A stretch of 51,285 nt of DNA from Proteus myxofaciens ATCC 19692 (GCF_001654855.1 NZ_LXEN01000041.1:1-51285); one strand, 5' to 3'; positions 1 through 9,037 are shown, counted from the first letter of the stretch. The notes: generated from the letters alone by a model not told the origin. Program-made: numbers and translations.

Positions 1-107
1 ATGAAAACTGATTATTTTATTGATTATATTTTATAAAAAACACAGATAACGTGTTTTTTATATTATGTAATTATTTTTTGATATAAGTTTAAATTAGAGA
101 GAATAAT

Positions 108-722
108 ATGTTAAATAAAAAAATGGCTTCTGTTTTGCTATCAACTGTTATTGCTGCTTCTTTTGCTACTGTTGCTAATGCAGATACGCGTACCGCTCAA
201 GCAACAGCAACATGGCAAGCTACTGCAATTAAAGATACAACAAGTATGCTAGTTGTTACTCCATTGAAAAGTTTAACTTTTAATTATGCTGAAGGCCAAA
301 AAAGCTTTAATCAACAAAATGGTGCATTCGATATTGCTATCCAAGGCCAAGCAGGAGCAACAGATTTTAAATTAGCTTCAAAAATTGTTGCTAATACTTT
401 AGCAAGAACAACTGATGATTCTAAATTAACGGTTGGTGTTAAATGGAATGGCCAAGATTTAAATAAAAATACTGATGTTGTTTTAGTTGATACATCAAAA
501 GGCTTAACATCTGGTTTAGATAATTTAGCAGCTGATGGTATTTACAATGGTTCTGAGCGAGCAACAGACCGTGGTGAATTTACCTTTGTTATCGCAAATG
601 CTGAAAAAGCAGGTGAAGCGGCTGACTTTAAAGAATTAACCGATGGTACATGGGATGGTGATGTAAAAGTGCAATTCACTGCTAGTTGGGATGGTGATTT
701 TACTCCAGCTCCAGCACCTTAA
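108..722 (+). CDS. ecpA: EcpA-like major pilin of the common pilus (alpha fimbria)
   Basis: Major structural subunit of an ECP/Mat-type fimbria, exported and polymerised by the EcpB/EcpC machinery at the cell surface. The 204-residue product opens with a typical Sec signal peptide ending near VANA-DTR. The mature part closely follows the E. coli EcpA pattern as I recall it: TATWQATAIKDTTSMLVVTPL near the N-terminus, FNYAEGQKSF, and a C-terminal VQFTASWDGD block. E. coli EcpA is about 195 residues; the extra C-terminal PAPAP tail is unusual. The ATG follows an AGAGAG ribosome site. It is first in ecpABCDE; a LuxR-type ecpR regulator is not visible in the 107 bases upstream and may lie outside the window or be absent. 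Confidence 0.9.
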   Translation: MLNKKMASVLLSTVIAASFATVANADTRTAQATATWQATAIKDTTSMLVVTPLKSLTFNYAEGQKSFNQQNGAFDIAIQGQAGATDFKLASKIVANTLARTTDDSKLTVGVKWNGQDLNKNTDVVLVDTSKGLTSGLDNLAADGIYNGSERATDRGEFTFVIANAEKAGEAADFKELTDGTWDGDVKVQFTASWDGDFTPAPAP

Positions 723-751
723 TTATTCCTATATTAGATAAATAAATATCT

Positions 752-789
752 ACGATAAAGATACTATATGGAAATAATATCTTTATCGT
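752..789 (+). terminator. Intercistronic hairpin after the major pilin gene
   Basis: A perfect 12-bp inverted repeat (ACGATAAAGATA at 752-763 against TATCTTTATCGT at 778-789) encloses a 14-base loop and is followed by CATTCTTATTTT. It sits between ecpA and ecpB. Such hairpins below major pilin genes usually act as partial terminators or 3' end stabilisers, so that pilin mRNA exceeds chaperone/usher mRNA. The structure is seen; the role is inferred. Confidence 0.7.
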
Positions 790-805
790 CATTCTTATTT
801 TAAAA

Positions 806-1498
806 ATGATGATTATGAAAAAAATAACTTTAGCGCTAATTTTATTATCATGGTTACCCATAAAAAATAGTTTTGCTGTAAATGTAGGAAATATTACTGA
901 GATAATTCCATCAAATGAAAACACACTAGCTAAAGAAATTGAAAATACAGTAAGTACGGCAAGATTAGTAAATTTAACGATAGAAAAAATAGATTCTCCT
1001 CTTGAAAATGGGAAAGTTATTTCAATAACTGATCCTAATGAAATATTATCAACACCTGCGAATATCATTCTACCAGGTAATGCAACGGATATATTTAAAA
1101 TAATATATCAAGGCCCAGAAGATGATAAGGAACGTTATTACCGATTAAATTGGAAAGATGATCCTATCGGTGAAACGGGGATAACGAAAAGTTCAAAATC
1201 AGCATCCGCAACAACATCTGCAACAATTAGTACAATATTAGTTGTCGCACCTAGGATAGAAAAATTTAATTATCAATATTCAAATGCTCAAGTTTCTAAT
1301 ATTGGAAATAGTTCATTTAGAGTTGTTGCTTCAGGGCCTTGTTTAGAAGAAAAACAAAAATACAGTGTAGATGGAATTTGCCGTGAACGTTATTACTTGA
1401 TGCCACATCTTGCCGTTAAATTACAATTTGTCGATCTCTCAAATAAAAAATCAAGTGTAGGTATTTGGCACAAAGGAGAGTTCATTGTTGTTAAATAA
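806..1498 (+). CDS. ecpB: EcpB-like periplasmic fimbrial chaperone
   Basis: Periplasmic chaperone of the alpha-fimbrial family, binding ECP subunits and delivering them to the EcpC usher. After a signal peptide (KKITLALILLSWLPIKNSFA) the sequence tracks E. coli EcpB: VNVGNITEIIP, SPLENGKVI, LPGNATDIFKIIYQGP, ERYYRLNW, TILVVAPR and the C-terminal GEFIVVK. Three in-frame ATGs lie at 806, 809 and 815; the last gives the most conventional signal peptide (MKKIT), so the true start is probably 815. Length of about 227-230 residues matches the roughly 222 of E. coli EcpB. It sits between ecpA and ecpC. Confidence 0.9.
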   Translation: MMIMKKITLALILLSWLPIKNSFAVNVGNITEIIPSNENTLAKEIENTVSTARLVNLTIEKIDSPLENGKVISITDPNEILSTPANIILPGNATDIFKIIYQGPEDDKERYYRLNWKDDPIGETGITKSSKSASATTSATISTILVVAPRIEKFNYQYSNAQVSNIGNSSFRVVASGPCLEEKQKYSVDGICRERYYLMPHLAVKLQFVDLSNKKSSVGIWHKGEFIVVK

Positions 1499-1517
1499 TG
1501 AATAATGGATTTAAATC

Positions 1518-4013
1518 ATGCGTAAAAGTGCTATTGCTTTATCAATATTTAGTATTATTTTTTCATGCTCGATTAATGCTAACGAAATAAATAGTATTAA
1601 AATTGGTGGATATATTATTCCTCCTGCATTTGTTAATGCCTTGGAAGAAGGAATGTCTGTTCCTGTTTTTTTACGACTAAATGATGATACTAAGAAAAAT
1701 CAAAGTGAAAGTAAAATTGCTGATGCAATCATTGTTATTGATAAAGATAAAATAAAATTATCAAGCATTCATCTTATTGAAAATAATCAAGGTGCAAAGC
1801 TAAATAATTTATTAGTTGATAATCTTGAAAATAAGAAAAATGTTATTTTTAATGAAAATAATAGTATCGTTATTGATAATAATGCAGTTCTTCAATTAAA
1901 TATTTCATCATTCAATTTATCATTAGACGTTGATAAAGCTGCTTTTTCGCCAAAAGAATTTACCAGACAATCAGTGTTAGGATATTCTTCAGTTAATTCA
2001 TTATCAGCTGTTGCTAACTATGATTTAGGCGTATTTCAAAGTCGGGTCAAAGATTCTAAGAATTCTTCGAGTAGCTATTTTAATTTAGATACCTTATTTG
2101 CAGTAGCTGAACATCATTTTAATGTTAATGCATCAGCTTATGGCATTGGGAAATCTAACTCAAATGTTGAACTTTATCGTGCAATGTATGAACGCGATTT
2201 CGATGGGCTTCGCTTTGCCGTAGGTTTAATGAGTACATGGAATTTACAATCAATTGCCAGTTTGACAGCGCTCAGTAGTAGCAAGATTTATGCCGCTTCA
2301 ATTGGAAATAATTCTTCAAGTATGGTGGTTAATAAACAACAGTCATTAACGCCTATTTATGCTTTTTTAAATAGTCCAGGTGAAGTTCGCATTTATCGTC
2401 AAGGTAAATTATTAAATATTCAAAATTTCCCAATGGGTAATTTTGAAGTTGATACTAGTATTTTACCTTATGGTATTTACGAAGTTACGATTGAAACTGT
2501 TATTGATGGTAAAGTTGTAACAACACAACATCAAACTATTAACAAATCTTTTGGTACTGGACATGGTGATTACAATAAACTCACTTGGGAAATTTATGGC
2601 GGTTATATAGATTTTGATAAACGCCATTTTATAAGAGGTGAAAATTCACAAAGCCAAACACCTGGGCAAAGTTATTTAGCCGGAATTTCCTTTGCATATA
2701 ACTTCCTTCTGTTATCTGGTGTTCGTTTGCAAATGTCCAATTATGGATTTGATAAATTTGCAGTACAAGAAACTAGCCTCAATATTGCATTAAATAACTA
2801 TATTTCTGTAGCTTGGCAAGGCTTGTTAGAAAACCATGGTAGCCATCGTAATATAGGAACTTTTTCTATCAATATTCCAGAAGGCTATGGTTCATTATGG
2901 GCTTCTAAAGAAAAGACCATCGTAAAAGGTGATTTACCTCTTTATGACGCTGATAGTTATTCCTATGGCGCCACAATTAATTTTGACAAACTTATTGCGA
3001 GAACTGGTTCATTAACTATCAGTAATACAAAAGATCGCCGTGTTGGCAGTGATTCTATTAACTATGAATATGCCAATACATTATTTTCAGGCCGTTATGG
3101 AACAGTGGGATTAAGAGCTGGTGTTCAACGTTATCATTATGATAATCAAAATAGCACTAATGAAAAATATATTAATCTCGATTTCTCTTTGCCACTTTCT
3201 ACTTGGTTAAGTACCGGTGTTTCTACAACAAATGGAAACGTGAAAGCAAATATTTACGCGAATAAAAACTTTAATGATTCAGTTATCACCAATGCTGGTA
3301 TTTCGGTTTCAAAATTAATACGTGATAAAGATAATGGCGAATCTAATTTTTCAACTCTGGGCTATGCATCTTACGATACGAAATATAATTCAGGTACAAT
3401 CACTGTCAATAGACCAGATAATAATAGACTCAATGGCAATTTAACATCACGTGGCTCAGTAGCATATAGTGGCGGAATGATCACACCAAGTGGACAACAA
3501 GGTAAATCTGGGGTGATTATTAACTCTGAGATTGAAGGCACTGGTAGTATGGTCGCCAAAGTAAATGGTCAAAATTATCCTATTAGTGGTAAAAATACTT
3601 TTATTCCACTATCCCCCTTTTCTGATTATGACATCCAATTAATGAATGACGGTAAATCAAAAGACAGTTTTGATATTGTCTCTGGTCGAAATAAAGCTGT
3701 CACATTATATCCAGGAAATATTGCTCTTTATCAACCAGAGGTAAGGCAATTAATAACCGTATTTGGACGCCTAAAATCACCTGATGGTGAATATATAAAA
3801 TATGCCTCAATTCGTAATCATATCGGTCGAACTAAAACAGATCAAAATGGCGAATTCTCAATGGACGTTGATGTTCGATATCCTGTGATCTCGTTATTAC
3901 AAGATGACCAACAAACAATTTGTGAAGCAGATTTAAACCTTCAAGGTGCACGTGGTGCATTGTGGGTTGGCGAGGTGACTTGTTCGCCTCAGAAAGCATT
4001 TGCTAAACGTTAA
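1518..4013 (+). CDS. ecpC: EcpC-like outer-membrane usher
   Basis: Outer-membrane usher of the ECP/alpha-fimbrial system. The 831-residue length agrees with E. coli EcpC (about 841). The order is a signal peptide (to about residue 21), an N-terminal domain beginning SIKIGGYIIPPAF, a long beta-barrel region rich in alternating polar/aromatic residues, and C-terminal carboxypeptidase-regulatory-like folds (VFGRLKSPDGEYIKYASIRN...TKTDQNGEF) ending in a cysteine pair region (CEADLNL...EVTCSPQ). This is not the FimD/PapC usher fold signature seen elsewhere in the window. It starts 19 bases after ecpB and is followed 24 bases later by ecpD. Confidence 0.9.
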   Translation: MRKSAIALSIFSIIFSCSINANEINSIKIGGYIIPPAFVNALEEGMSVPVFLRLNDDTKKNQSESKIADAIIVIDKDKIKLSSIHLIENNQGAKLNNLLVDNLENKKNVIFNENNSIVIDNNAVLQLNISSFNLSLDVDKAAFSPKEFTRQSVLGYSSVNSLSAVANYDLGVFQSRVKDSKNSSSSYFNLDTLFAVAEHHFNVNASAYGIGKSNSNVELYRAMYERDFDGLRFAVGLMSTWNLQSIASLTALSSSKIYAASIGNNSSSMVVNKQQSLTPIYAFLNSPGEVRIYRQGKLLNIQNFPMGNFEVDTSILPYGIYEVTIETVIDGKVVTTQHQTINKSFGTGHGDYNKLTWEIYGGYIDFDKRHFIRGENSQSQTPGQSYLAGISFAYNFLLLSGVRLQMSNYGFDKFAVQETSLNIALNNYISVAWQGLLENHGSHRNIGTFSINIPEGYGSLWASKEKTIVKGDLPLYDADSYSYGATINFDKLIARTGSLTISNTKDRRVGSDSINYEYANTLFSGRYGTVGLRAGVQRYHYDNQNSTNEKYINLDFSLPLSTWLSTGVSTTNGNVKANIYANKNFNDSVITNAGISVSKLIRDKDNGESNFSTLGYASYDTKYNSGTITVNRPDNNRLNGNLTSRGSVAYSGGMITPSGQQGKSGVIINSEIEGTGSMVAKVNGQNYPISGKNTFIPLSPFSDYDIQLMNDGKSKDSFDIVSGRNKAVTLYPGNIALYQPEVRQLITVFGRLKSPDGEYIKYASIRNHIGRTKTDQNGEFSMDVDVRYPVISLLQDDQQTICEADLNLQGARGALWVGEVTCSPQKAFAKR

Positions 4014-4037
4014 GTATCTCTTAGAGGCGAATTTAAT

Positions 4038-5654
4038 ATGCGATTATTACCGATAATAGCACTCTCACTTTCATTTGCTGTTTTAACGCCAAAATCTTTT
4101 TCAGCTACAGCACCATTACAAGAATATGTCATTGTTGAAAACCAAATTGATAATGAATTCTTTATTGTTGCCAATAGAGTTGATCCTCGTTTTTCTGGTT
4201 CAAATGTTTTCACAAAATATCAGCGTAATAGTCAATTAAGTTTAGGTTATATGGGCTATAGTGGTTCACCTTTTAGTTCAAGTTATAATACTGGTGATAT
4301 TTGGTTAGAAAACTCACCAGTAAACCAACCTTTTATTGGAAACCGTTGTATGACCAATAATCGAAATTGCCCTGCAACCTCTTATTGGCCTGCTCAGCAA
4401 TTACGTGAAAATGGTGCCTATAAAATACAACAAACTGGAACACCTGGTGAATCAGGTTATTCCAGACCTATTCTCTCAGAATCGTTTTATCGCTGGTTAG
4501 CAGAATTATCACCAGGTACAGAATACACTTTTGATTTAAGAACTTGTACAAGCCGTGATGATTATGATTTAGGGAATACAACGTGTATGACGAGTGGGGG
4601 TAGAATAACTACGCAACAACATTACATTCCCACCAATAAAAAAGGTAATATTATTCTAAAAGGTACAGGGGCCTTACAAGAAGTCTTTGTCGATAGTAAT
4701 GGTAATCCGACTATTGGGCTTGGTTCTAATTTTTGCTCGACAGGTATTGTAGGAAATGACTCTGGTGTTATTTGTAAATTGGTAGAATTAGAAACAAAAG
4801 GTTCATCAATTAGCGGATCATTTACTGTACGTATGTATATTGATAGCGCCAAATTAGGCTTATCAAGAGCGCCTAGTGCTTCATCAATAAAATATAAAGG
4901 AACAAATAGCTCCCGTTGGACAAATTGGTCGTCAACAACAAATATGTCTGAGATTTTTAATAACGGATCACAAAATATTGAGGTTTTTCTATCAAATACC
5001 TATTTAAAATCTCTTGTAGATGCATCGCCAAACTCAAACGTTACATTAGCTGATAGTGTTTATACATTTGCTTTTCAGTCACCACTTCCTCAATCCGGAT
5101 TCTATGAGTTTACACCATCAAACTATTTAGTTATTAAACCAAGAGATTATGGAATTAGTATTATCCCTGCTGATTTTAATCCTAATCCATCGAAAACCGG
5201 TAAAGTAGGTAATGAAGAGCCACCAATAGAATTTAATTATATTGTTACCACAAGTGGACCAAGACAAGCTGACTCTATTACAGCCAAAGTTGAAGGGCCT
5301 CAAACAACACTTAAGAATCAGTCATACTGTTTATTTACATCAAGTGATAGCAAATTTAATGTCCCCTTTTCTGCTTATCTTTCATTTAAAAATGAAAAAG
5401 GCGTGAAGGAATCATATCGAGCAAGTTGTGATAGTAATGAGATTTCATTAAAAAATGCATTATGGACAGAAACTCCTTGGGATAAACCCAATGAGGATTT
5501 AGGCTCTTTTTATCGTACTAATTTAGATTTGTTATTCCCGATGAATGATTCCAATTCATTTTTTACCCTAGATGGAATTGATTGGTTAGGAACCGTTTCG
5601 GCAAGTGGAACAATAACCGTCAAAGCAATTTGGACAGGACCAGATATTCAGTAA
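4038..5654 (+). CDS. ecpD: EcpD-like tip adhesin/polymerised subunit
   Basis: The 538-residue exported protein corresponds in position and length to E. coli EcpD (about 547), the tip adhesin that can also polymerise. A signal peptide ends near SFSA-TAPLQEY. Cysteine-bearing segments (NRCMTNNRNCPA, LRTCTSRDDYDLGNTTCMT, NFCSTG...ICKL, SYCLF...ASCDS) suggest several disulphides in an N-terminal adhesin domain and a C-terminal pilin-like domain. The first ATG at 4038 follows a GAGGCG ribosome site. The gene ends just before a strong hairpin that separates it from ecpE. Assignment rests on operon order plus recalled family features. Confidence 0.85.
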   Translation: MRLLPIIALSLSFAVLTPKSFSATAPLQEYVIVENQIDNEFFIVANRVDPRFSGSNVFTKYQRNSQLSLGYMGYSGSPFSSSYNTGDIWLENSPVNQPFIGNRCMTNNRNCPATSYWPAQQLRENGAYKIQQTGTPGESGYSRPILSESFYRWLAELSPGTEYTFDLRTCTSRDDYDLGNTTCMTSGGRITTQQHYIPTNKKGNIILKGTGALQEVFVDSNGNPTIGLGSNFCSTGIVGNDSGVICKLVELETKGSSISGSFTVRMYIDSAKLGLSRAPSASSIKYKGTNSSRWTNWSSTTNMSEIFNNGSQNIEVFLSNTYLKSLVDASPNSNVTLADSVYTFAFQSPLPQSGFYEFTPSNYLVIKPRDYGISIIPADFNPNPSKTGKVGNEEPPIEFNYIVTTSGPRQADSITAKVEGPQTTLKNQSYCLFTSSDSKFNVPFSAYLSFKNEKGVKESYRASCDSNEISLKNALWTETPWDKPNEDLGSFYRTNLDLLFPMNDSNSFFTLDGIDWLGTVSASGTITVKAIWTGPDIQ

Positions 5655-5673
5655 TTACTAACGATTATATTTC

Positions 5674-5708
5674 AGCTACTTACAAAAAAAAATGTAAGTA
5701 GCTTTTTA
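5674..5708 (+). terminator. Terminator-like hairpin between ecpD and ecpE
   Basis: A perfect 11-bp stem (AGCTACTTACA at 5674-5684 with TGTAAGTAGCT at 5693-5703) encloses an all-A octamer loop and is followed by a T-rich tail (TTTATT). This is intrinsic-terminator architecture, placed inside what is otherwise one operon. Read-through or a separate promoter would be needed for ecpE. Confidence 0.75.
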
Positions 5709-5750
5709 TTGAAGCAAATTCCCTTTTCAATTCAATATTGGATTTTTAAT

Positions 5751-6428
5751 ATGAGACTCTTTTTTTTGCTTAAAATCCTATTTATGATTTTGCTATCTTC
5801 GTTCAACAGCAATGCATATGCGTTATATATTAATTCTGATATCTCTTCTATAGATTCAGGAAAAGAATTTTTTTCTAAGCCTTATATAAATGATACCCAA
5901 AAAACGAATTTGTATAACTTTAGTGCCTATAAAATTGATAGGCCTGGTAATCAAGAACATGGAACCCCTATTCATAATGGTGAAATTATCTTCACACCAT
6001 TAAAGAAAATTTTATTACCTGGAGAACAGGAATATTTTAAAATTTTTTATCGAGGACAAGCCGATGAAATTGAACGCTATTATAAAATTATCATTAGCGA
6101 AACGCCTCTAGATATGCGTAATGATGACGGAAAAAAGAAGCAACCGCTATTTTACCCTACAATTAGTCTAGAAACTTATTTTGTTGTAAGACCTAAAAAT
6201 CCAGACTTCAAATACTCTTTAAATCCAAATGAAGGCATACTTAAAAATACTGGAAACACCTATTTTCGAGTCTTACTACACGAAAGTTGTAATACTAATG
6301 ATGATTCAGAGCCTTATATGTTTTATTTACTCCCTAATCAAGAAATTAAGGACCCACGTTTAAAGAAAAAAACGCGTAAGTATATTGTTATATTTGACAA
6401 ATTTTATTCAGTAGGAAACTGTGAATAA
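5751..6428 (+). CDS. ecpE: EcpE-like second fimbrial chaperone
   Basis: Second periplasmic chaperone of the ECP system. Recognisable EcpE blocks are GEIIFTPLKKILLPGEQEYFKIFYRG, IERYYKI, TYFVVRPKNPDFKYS, ILKNTGNTYFRVLL and the C-terminal KYIVIFDKFYSVGNC. I place the start at the ATG at 5751 because it opens a good signal peptide (MRLFFLLKILFMILLSS...NAYA); an upstream in-frame TTG at 5709 would put 14 residues in front and would begin within the T-tail of the preceding hairpin. The product is then 225 residues against about 236 in E. coli. The ribosome site is weak, and the gene is behind a terminator-like hairpin, so expression may be low. Confidence 0.85.
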   Translation: MRLFFLLKILFMILLSSFNSNAYALYINSDISSIDSGKEFFSKPYINDTQKTNLYNFSAYKIDRPGNQEHGTPIHNGEIIFTPLKKILLPGEQEYFKIFYRGQADEIERYYKIIISETPLDMRNDDGKKKQPLFYPTISLETYFVVRPKNPDFKYSLNPNEGILKNTGNTYFRVLLHESCNTNDDSEPYMFYLLPNQEIKDPRLKKKTRKYIVIFDKFYSVGNCE

Positions 6429-6436
6429 CAAATAAG

Positions 6437-6470
6437 TAAGAGGCTTTCATAAAATAAAGTCTCTTATTTT
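6437..6470 (+). terminator. Terminator of the ecp operon
   Basis: TAAGAGGCTTT (6437-6447) pairs with AAAGTCTCTTA (6456-6466) with one G-U pair and an 8-base loop, followed by TTTTA. It lies 9 bases past the ecpE stop. Confidence 0.75.
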
Positions 6471-7260
6471 AGATGCTGAAAAGATGAATTTGTCATTAAA
6501 GTAAGAAATTGGATTATCGACATATCAGTACACAAGGAAAAAGTCAGCTCCAAACCAACGTAACTAACTGAATTTATTATACTATAAATAAATTCAGTAG
6601 ATAACCTTTCCTATTTATATTTAACTACGTAAAAACCCACCTGTAACATCTCTTCATAAAAAAGATAGCCTCAATTACGGCATAAAATTGAAACCATTAA
6701 TACCCTCAACATACTTCCACAACAAAATAAATTAACTATTTTAATGAATGTTCTCTTTTCTAAATTTAATGAAGAGTTGTCACTATACTTGTGAGCATCT
6801 AATTAAGGTCATACTAGTTATTTTGCAACCAAGATAAAGATACAAAAATTACTTAATCTACATTAGAAAAAATAAAGTTAGATTCCGTAAGATATAATTT
6901 AACAATGAAATAAATATCCAAATAATGCTCTAGCGCCATAGATAAAACCCTTATTCACTCTTATAAAAAAATAAAATTAAAATATTTATCTTACAAGAAA
7001 AATATTATTTCATAATAACACGTAATTGGTGTTTTACTTTATGAAACTGTTTTTATCTTAAGTGAAACTTAATTTTTTTAAAAATTAAACTTGTATCAAA
7101 TAATAATTACTCATTTTTTGTAAATAATTGTTTCAGTAATACACGCTTTTCGTGTAATCATCATTTTTTATTATTTGTTCAATTATAAATACTATTATTA
7201 AAATTAAATTTCGCTTTAGTTAGCTAGCTAATTAATAACGATATTTTTTTATCTCACATC
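6471..7260. other. Long AT-rich non-coding region upstream of the first MrpJ-like regulator
   Basis: About 800 bases with no convincing gene on either strand. Composition is markedly more AT-rich than the flanking operons, with runs such as TTTTTTTATCTC near the right end. It probably holds distal control elements for the regulator/fim operon to its right, but apart from the operator array listed separately I see no defined site in it. Confidence 0.5.
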
Positions 7261-7263
7261 AAC

Positions 7264-7341
7264 TTTGATCGAGAAAACCGATCAAAATACAACTTCTTGA
7301 TAGCCAATACCTATCAAATGGACGTTTTTGATCGGAAAAAA
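7264..7341. promoter_or_regulatory. Operator array upstream of MrpJ-like regulator 1
   Basis: Three phased dyads: TTTGATCG-N7-CGATCAAA (7264-7286, centre 7275), TTGATAG-N7-CTATCAA (7297-7317, centre 7307) and a half-conserved TTGATCG-N7 site (from 7328, centre about 7338). Centres are 31-32 bases apart, about three helical turns, as expected for repressor or activator dimers on one DNA face. A mirror copy lies upstream of the second regulator at 21911-21993. The dyads are read directly; that an MrpJ-like protein binds them is inference. Confidence 0.65.
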
Positions 7342-7447
7342 CAATTTCTAAGTCAAAATACAATTCTATACCTTATATGCGTTGACAATATTTTATATAA
7401 AAAAAGTACATGAAATGAGTCGGCAAAAAATATTCGAGAGGTTTAGA

Positions 7448-7717
7448 ATGCAAGAGAATAATCCTTTATCAAATAATATTGGCAAGATGCTAAAGTTTTA
7501 TCGAAGAAGAACCGGATTAACCGGAGATGAACTAGCAAAACGAATTAATGTTAGTCAACAACAAATATCTCGTTATGAAAATGGAATTAATAATATAACT
7601 TTTGATAAGTTGATAACACTATTTAATGCTCTTGAGATGAATCGCTACGATATCGATATTTTCTTTGAAAAAATAAAATGTCTTGTAGATTCTGCCGAAT
7701 ATAAAAATACAAAATAA
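7448..7717 (+). CDS. MrpJ-family XRE-type fimbrial regulator 1
   Basis: Small DNA-binding protein with a helix-turn-helix of the MrpJ type: LKFYRRRTGLTGDELAKRINVSQQQISRYENG, where SQQQISRYE is the recognition-helix hallmark of Proteus fimbrial regulators. The frame is open from 7382 (TTG) and has an ATG at 7415, but the ATG at 7448 has a good GAGAGG ribosome site six bases upstream, giving 89 residues. It precedes fimA rather than ending the operon, unlike classical mrpJ. Known family role: coupling fimbrial expression to motility by repressing flagellar genes. Here it may also control its own operon through the array at 7264-7341. Confidence 0.8.
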   Translation: MQENNPLSNNIGKMLKFYRRRTGLTGDELAKRINVSQQQISRYENGINNITFDKLITLFNALEMNRYDIDIFFEKIKCLVDSAEYKNTK

Positions 7718-7750
7718 AGAAATAAAAATATTAAAAATATATTTTACGTG

Positions 7751-7774
7751 GAATTGAATGACAAATTTCAATTC
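7751..7774 (+). repeat. Inverted repeat between regulator 1 and fimA
   Basis: GAATTGAA (7751-7758) and TTCAATTC (7767-7774) form an 8-bp perfect dyad with an 8-base spacer, 33 bases after the regulator stop and about 100 before fimA. It could be an operator or a weak hairpin; there is no T-run after it, so it is not a normal terminator. Confidence 0.45.
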
Positions 7775-7871
7775 TATTAAGTTCGCTCGTTCTAACTATG
7801 GGTTATTAAAACGATATTTATCCTCTTTGATTATCTGTATTTTTTACAATAAATAAACATAAGGAAACTTT

Positions 7872-8420
7872 ATGAAAACTAAATCATTAGCACTTGTTGT
7901 CGTTTCAGCTCTGTCTTTAACTTCAGGAGCAGCTCTTGCTGACGCTGTAAAAGTTAATGGCGGTACTGTGCATTTTCAAGGTGAGCTGGTAAACGCGGCG
8001 TGTGCTGTTGATGCTGGTTCTATAGAACAAACAGTCCGTTTAGGCCAAGTTCGTACAGCTAGATTAGCTAAAGCAGGGGATACCAGCGGTAATGTTGGTT
8101 TTAATATCCAACTTAAAGACTGTGATACAACCGTTGCAACTACAGCAAAAGTGGCATTTACAGGTGTATCTGCTAATGCGGCTAACCCAACTGTATTATC
8201 TGTAGCTTCTTCTGCTGCGGGTTCTGCGACTAACGTTGGTATCCAAATTTTAGACAATAAAAATGTTCCATTAAGCCTTGATGGTGCGACGTTTGGTAAT
8301 GCGATCACGCTAAACGACGGTGCTAACGTTCTGCCTTTCCAAGCTCGTTATTACGCTTTAGGTGCAACAACAGCGGGTATCGCAAATGCTGATGCAACGT
8401 TCGCTGTTCAATACGAATAA
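7872..8420 (+). CDS. fimA: Type 1 fimbrial major pilin (FimA-like)
   Basis: Major pilin of a chaperone-usher type 1 fimbria. The 182 residues hold a signal peptide ending ALA-DAVK and a mature chain very close to E. coli Fim[68 protein letters not shown] and the C-terminal donor/groove motif [12 protein letters not shown]. The two cysteines form the pilin disulphide. AAGGAAA precedes the ATG. GC content of this gene appears higher than in the flanking AT-rich intergenic DNA. It is the first structural gene of fimAICDFGH. Confidence 0.93.
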   Translation: MKTKSLALVVVSALSLTSGAALADAVKVNGGTVHFQGELVNAACAVDAGSIEQTVRLGQVRTARLAKAGDTSGNVGFNIQLKDCDTTVATTAKVAFTGVSANAANPTVLSVASSAAGSATNVGIQILDNKNVPLSLDGATFGNAITLNDGANVLPFQARYYALGATTAGIANADATFAVQYE

Positions 8421-8500
8421 TCACTAAGCCGCATTAAGCGCATTGAATTCGATAAGCCAGGGACGGTTTTTTATAAACGAAATTAAAAAGGTGAAAATTC

Positions 8501-9037
8501 ATGAGATGGCCGGTGTTTGGTTTACTACTTCTAATTTCTCCGTTTCTTCAAGCTGGAAATAAATGGAAAGTTCAACTTCCAGGTGGAGGCATGCGTTTTC
8601 AAGGAGAATTAATCGCAGAAGCTTGTAGCGTTGAAACATCAGACCAAACCTTAACGGTCAATATGGGGCAATTGCGTAGCAATATGTTAAATGCTCCTGG
8701 TGAAGATTCACCTCCTGTTGCCTTTGATATTCACCTTCGAGAATGTAGTCAAGCCGTTAGTGAATATGTAGCCATTACTTTTTCTGGTATTGCAAATAAT
8801 AAAAATCCAGAAATCTATTCTCTTGGTGATGGCCCAAATACAGCGCAAGGAGTGGGGTTAGCTATTTTTGATTCAAAAAACACCTTAATTCCGCTTAATA
8901 GTAAACCACGAAAAATAGCACCAATTAGAGATGGTGATATGACGTTACATTTTGTGGCCAAATATCGCGCGACAAGCTATGAAATTACAGGCGGTAAGGC
9001 AAATGCGCAAGCATTATTCTCACTCACTTATGAATAA
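8501..9037 (+). CDS. fimI: FimI-like minor pilin
   Basis: The 178-residue pilin-like protein matches E. coli FimI in position and in distinctive blocks: AGNKW at the mature N-terminus, LPGGGMRFQGELIAEAC, VNMGQLRSN, FDIHLREC, LHFVAKYRAT and GKANAQALFSLTYE. FimI is proposed to terminate or anchor the pilus rod. The start ATG follows AAGGTG. The gap between fimA and fimI is 80 bases, larger than other gaps in the operon. Confidence 0.9.
   Translation: MRWPVFGLLLLISPFLQAGNKWKVQLPGGGMRFQGELIAEACSVETSDQTLTVNMGQLRSNMLNAPGEDSPPVAFDIHLRECSQAVSEYVAITFSGIANNKNPEIYSLGDGPNTAQGVGLAIFDSKNTLIPLNSKPRKIAPIRDGDMTLHFVAKYRATSYEITGGKANAQALFSLTYE

Noticed and set aside
700-1068. 122-codon minus-strand frame across the ecpA-ecpB junction
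   Set aside because: It lies opposite the well-supported ecpB start and hairpin, with no ribosome site or recognisable domain.
8426-8472. Possible attenuator between fimA and fimI (AAGCCG with CGGTTT and a T-run)
   Set aside because: Only six pairs, one a G-T, closing a loop of over 30 bases; too weak to call.
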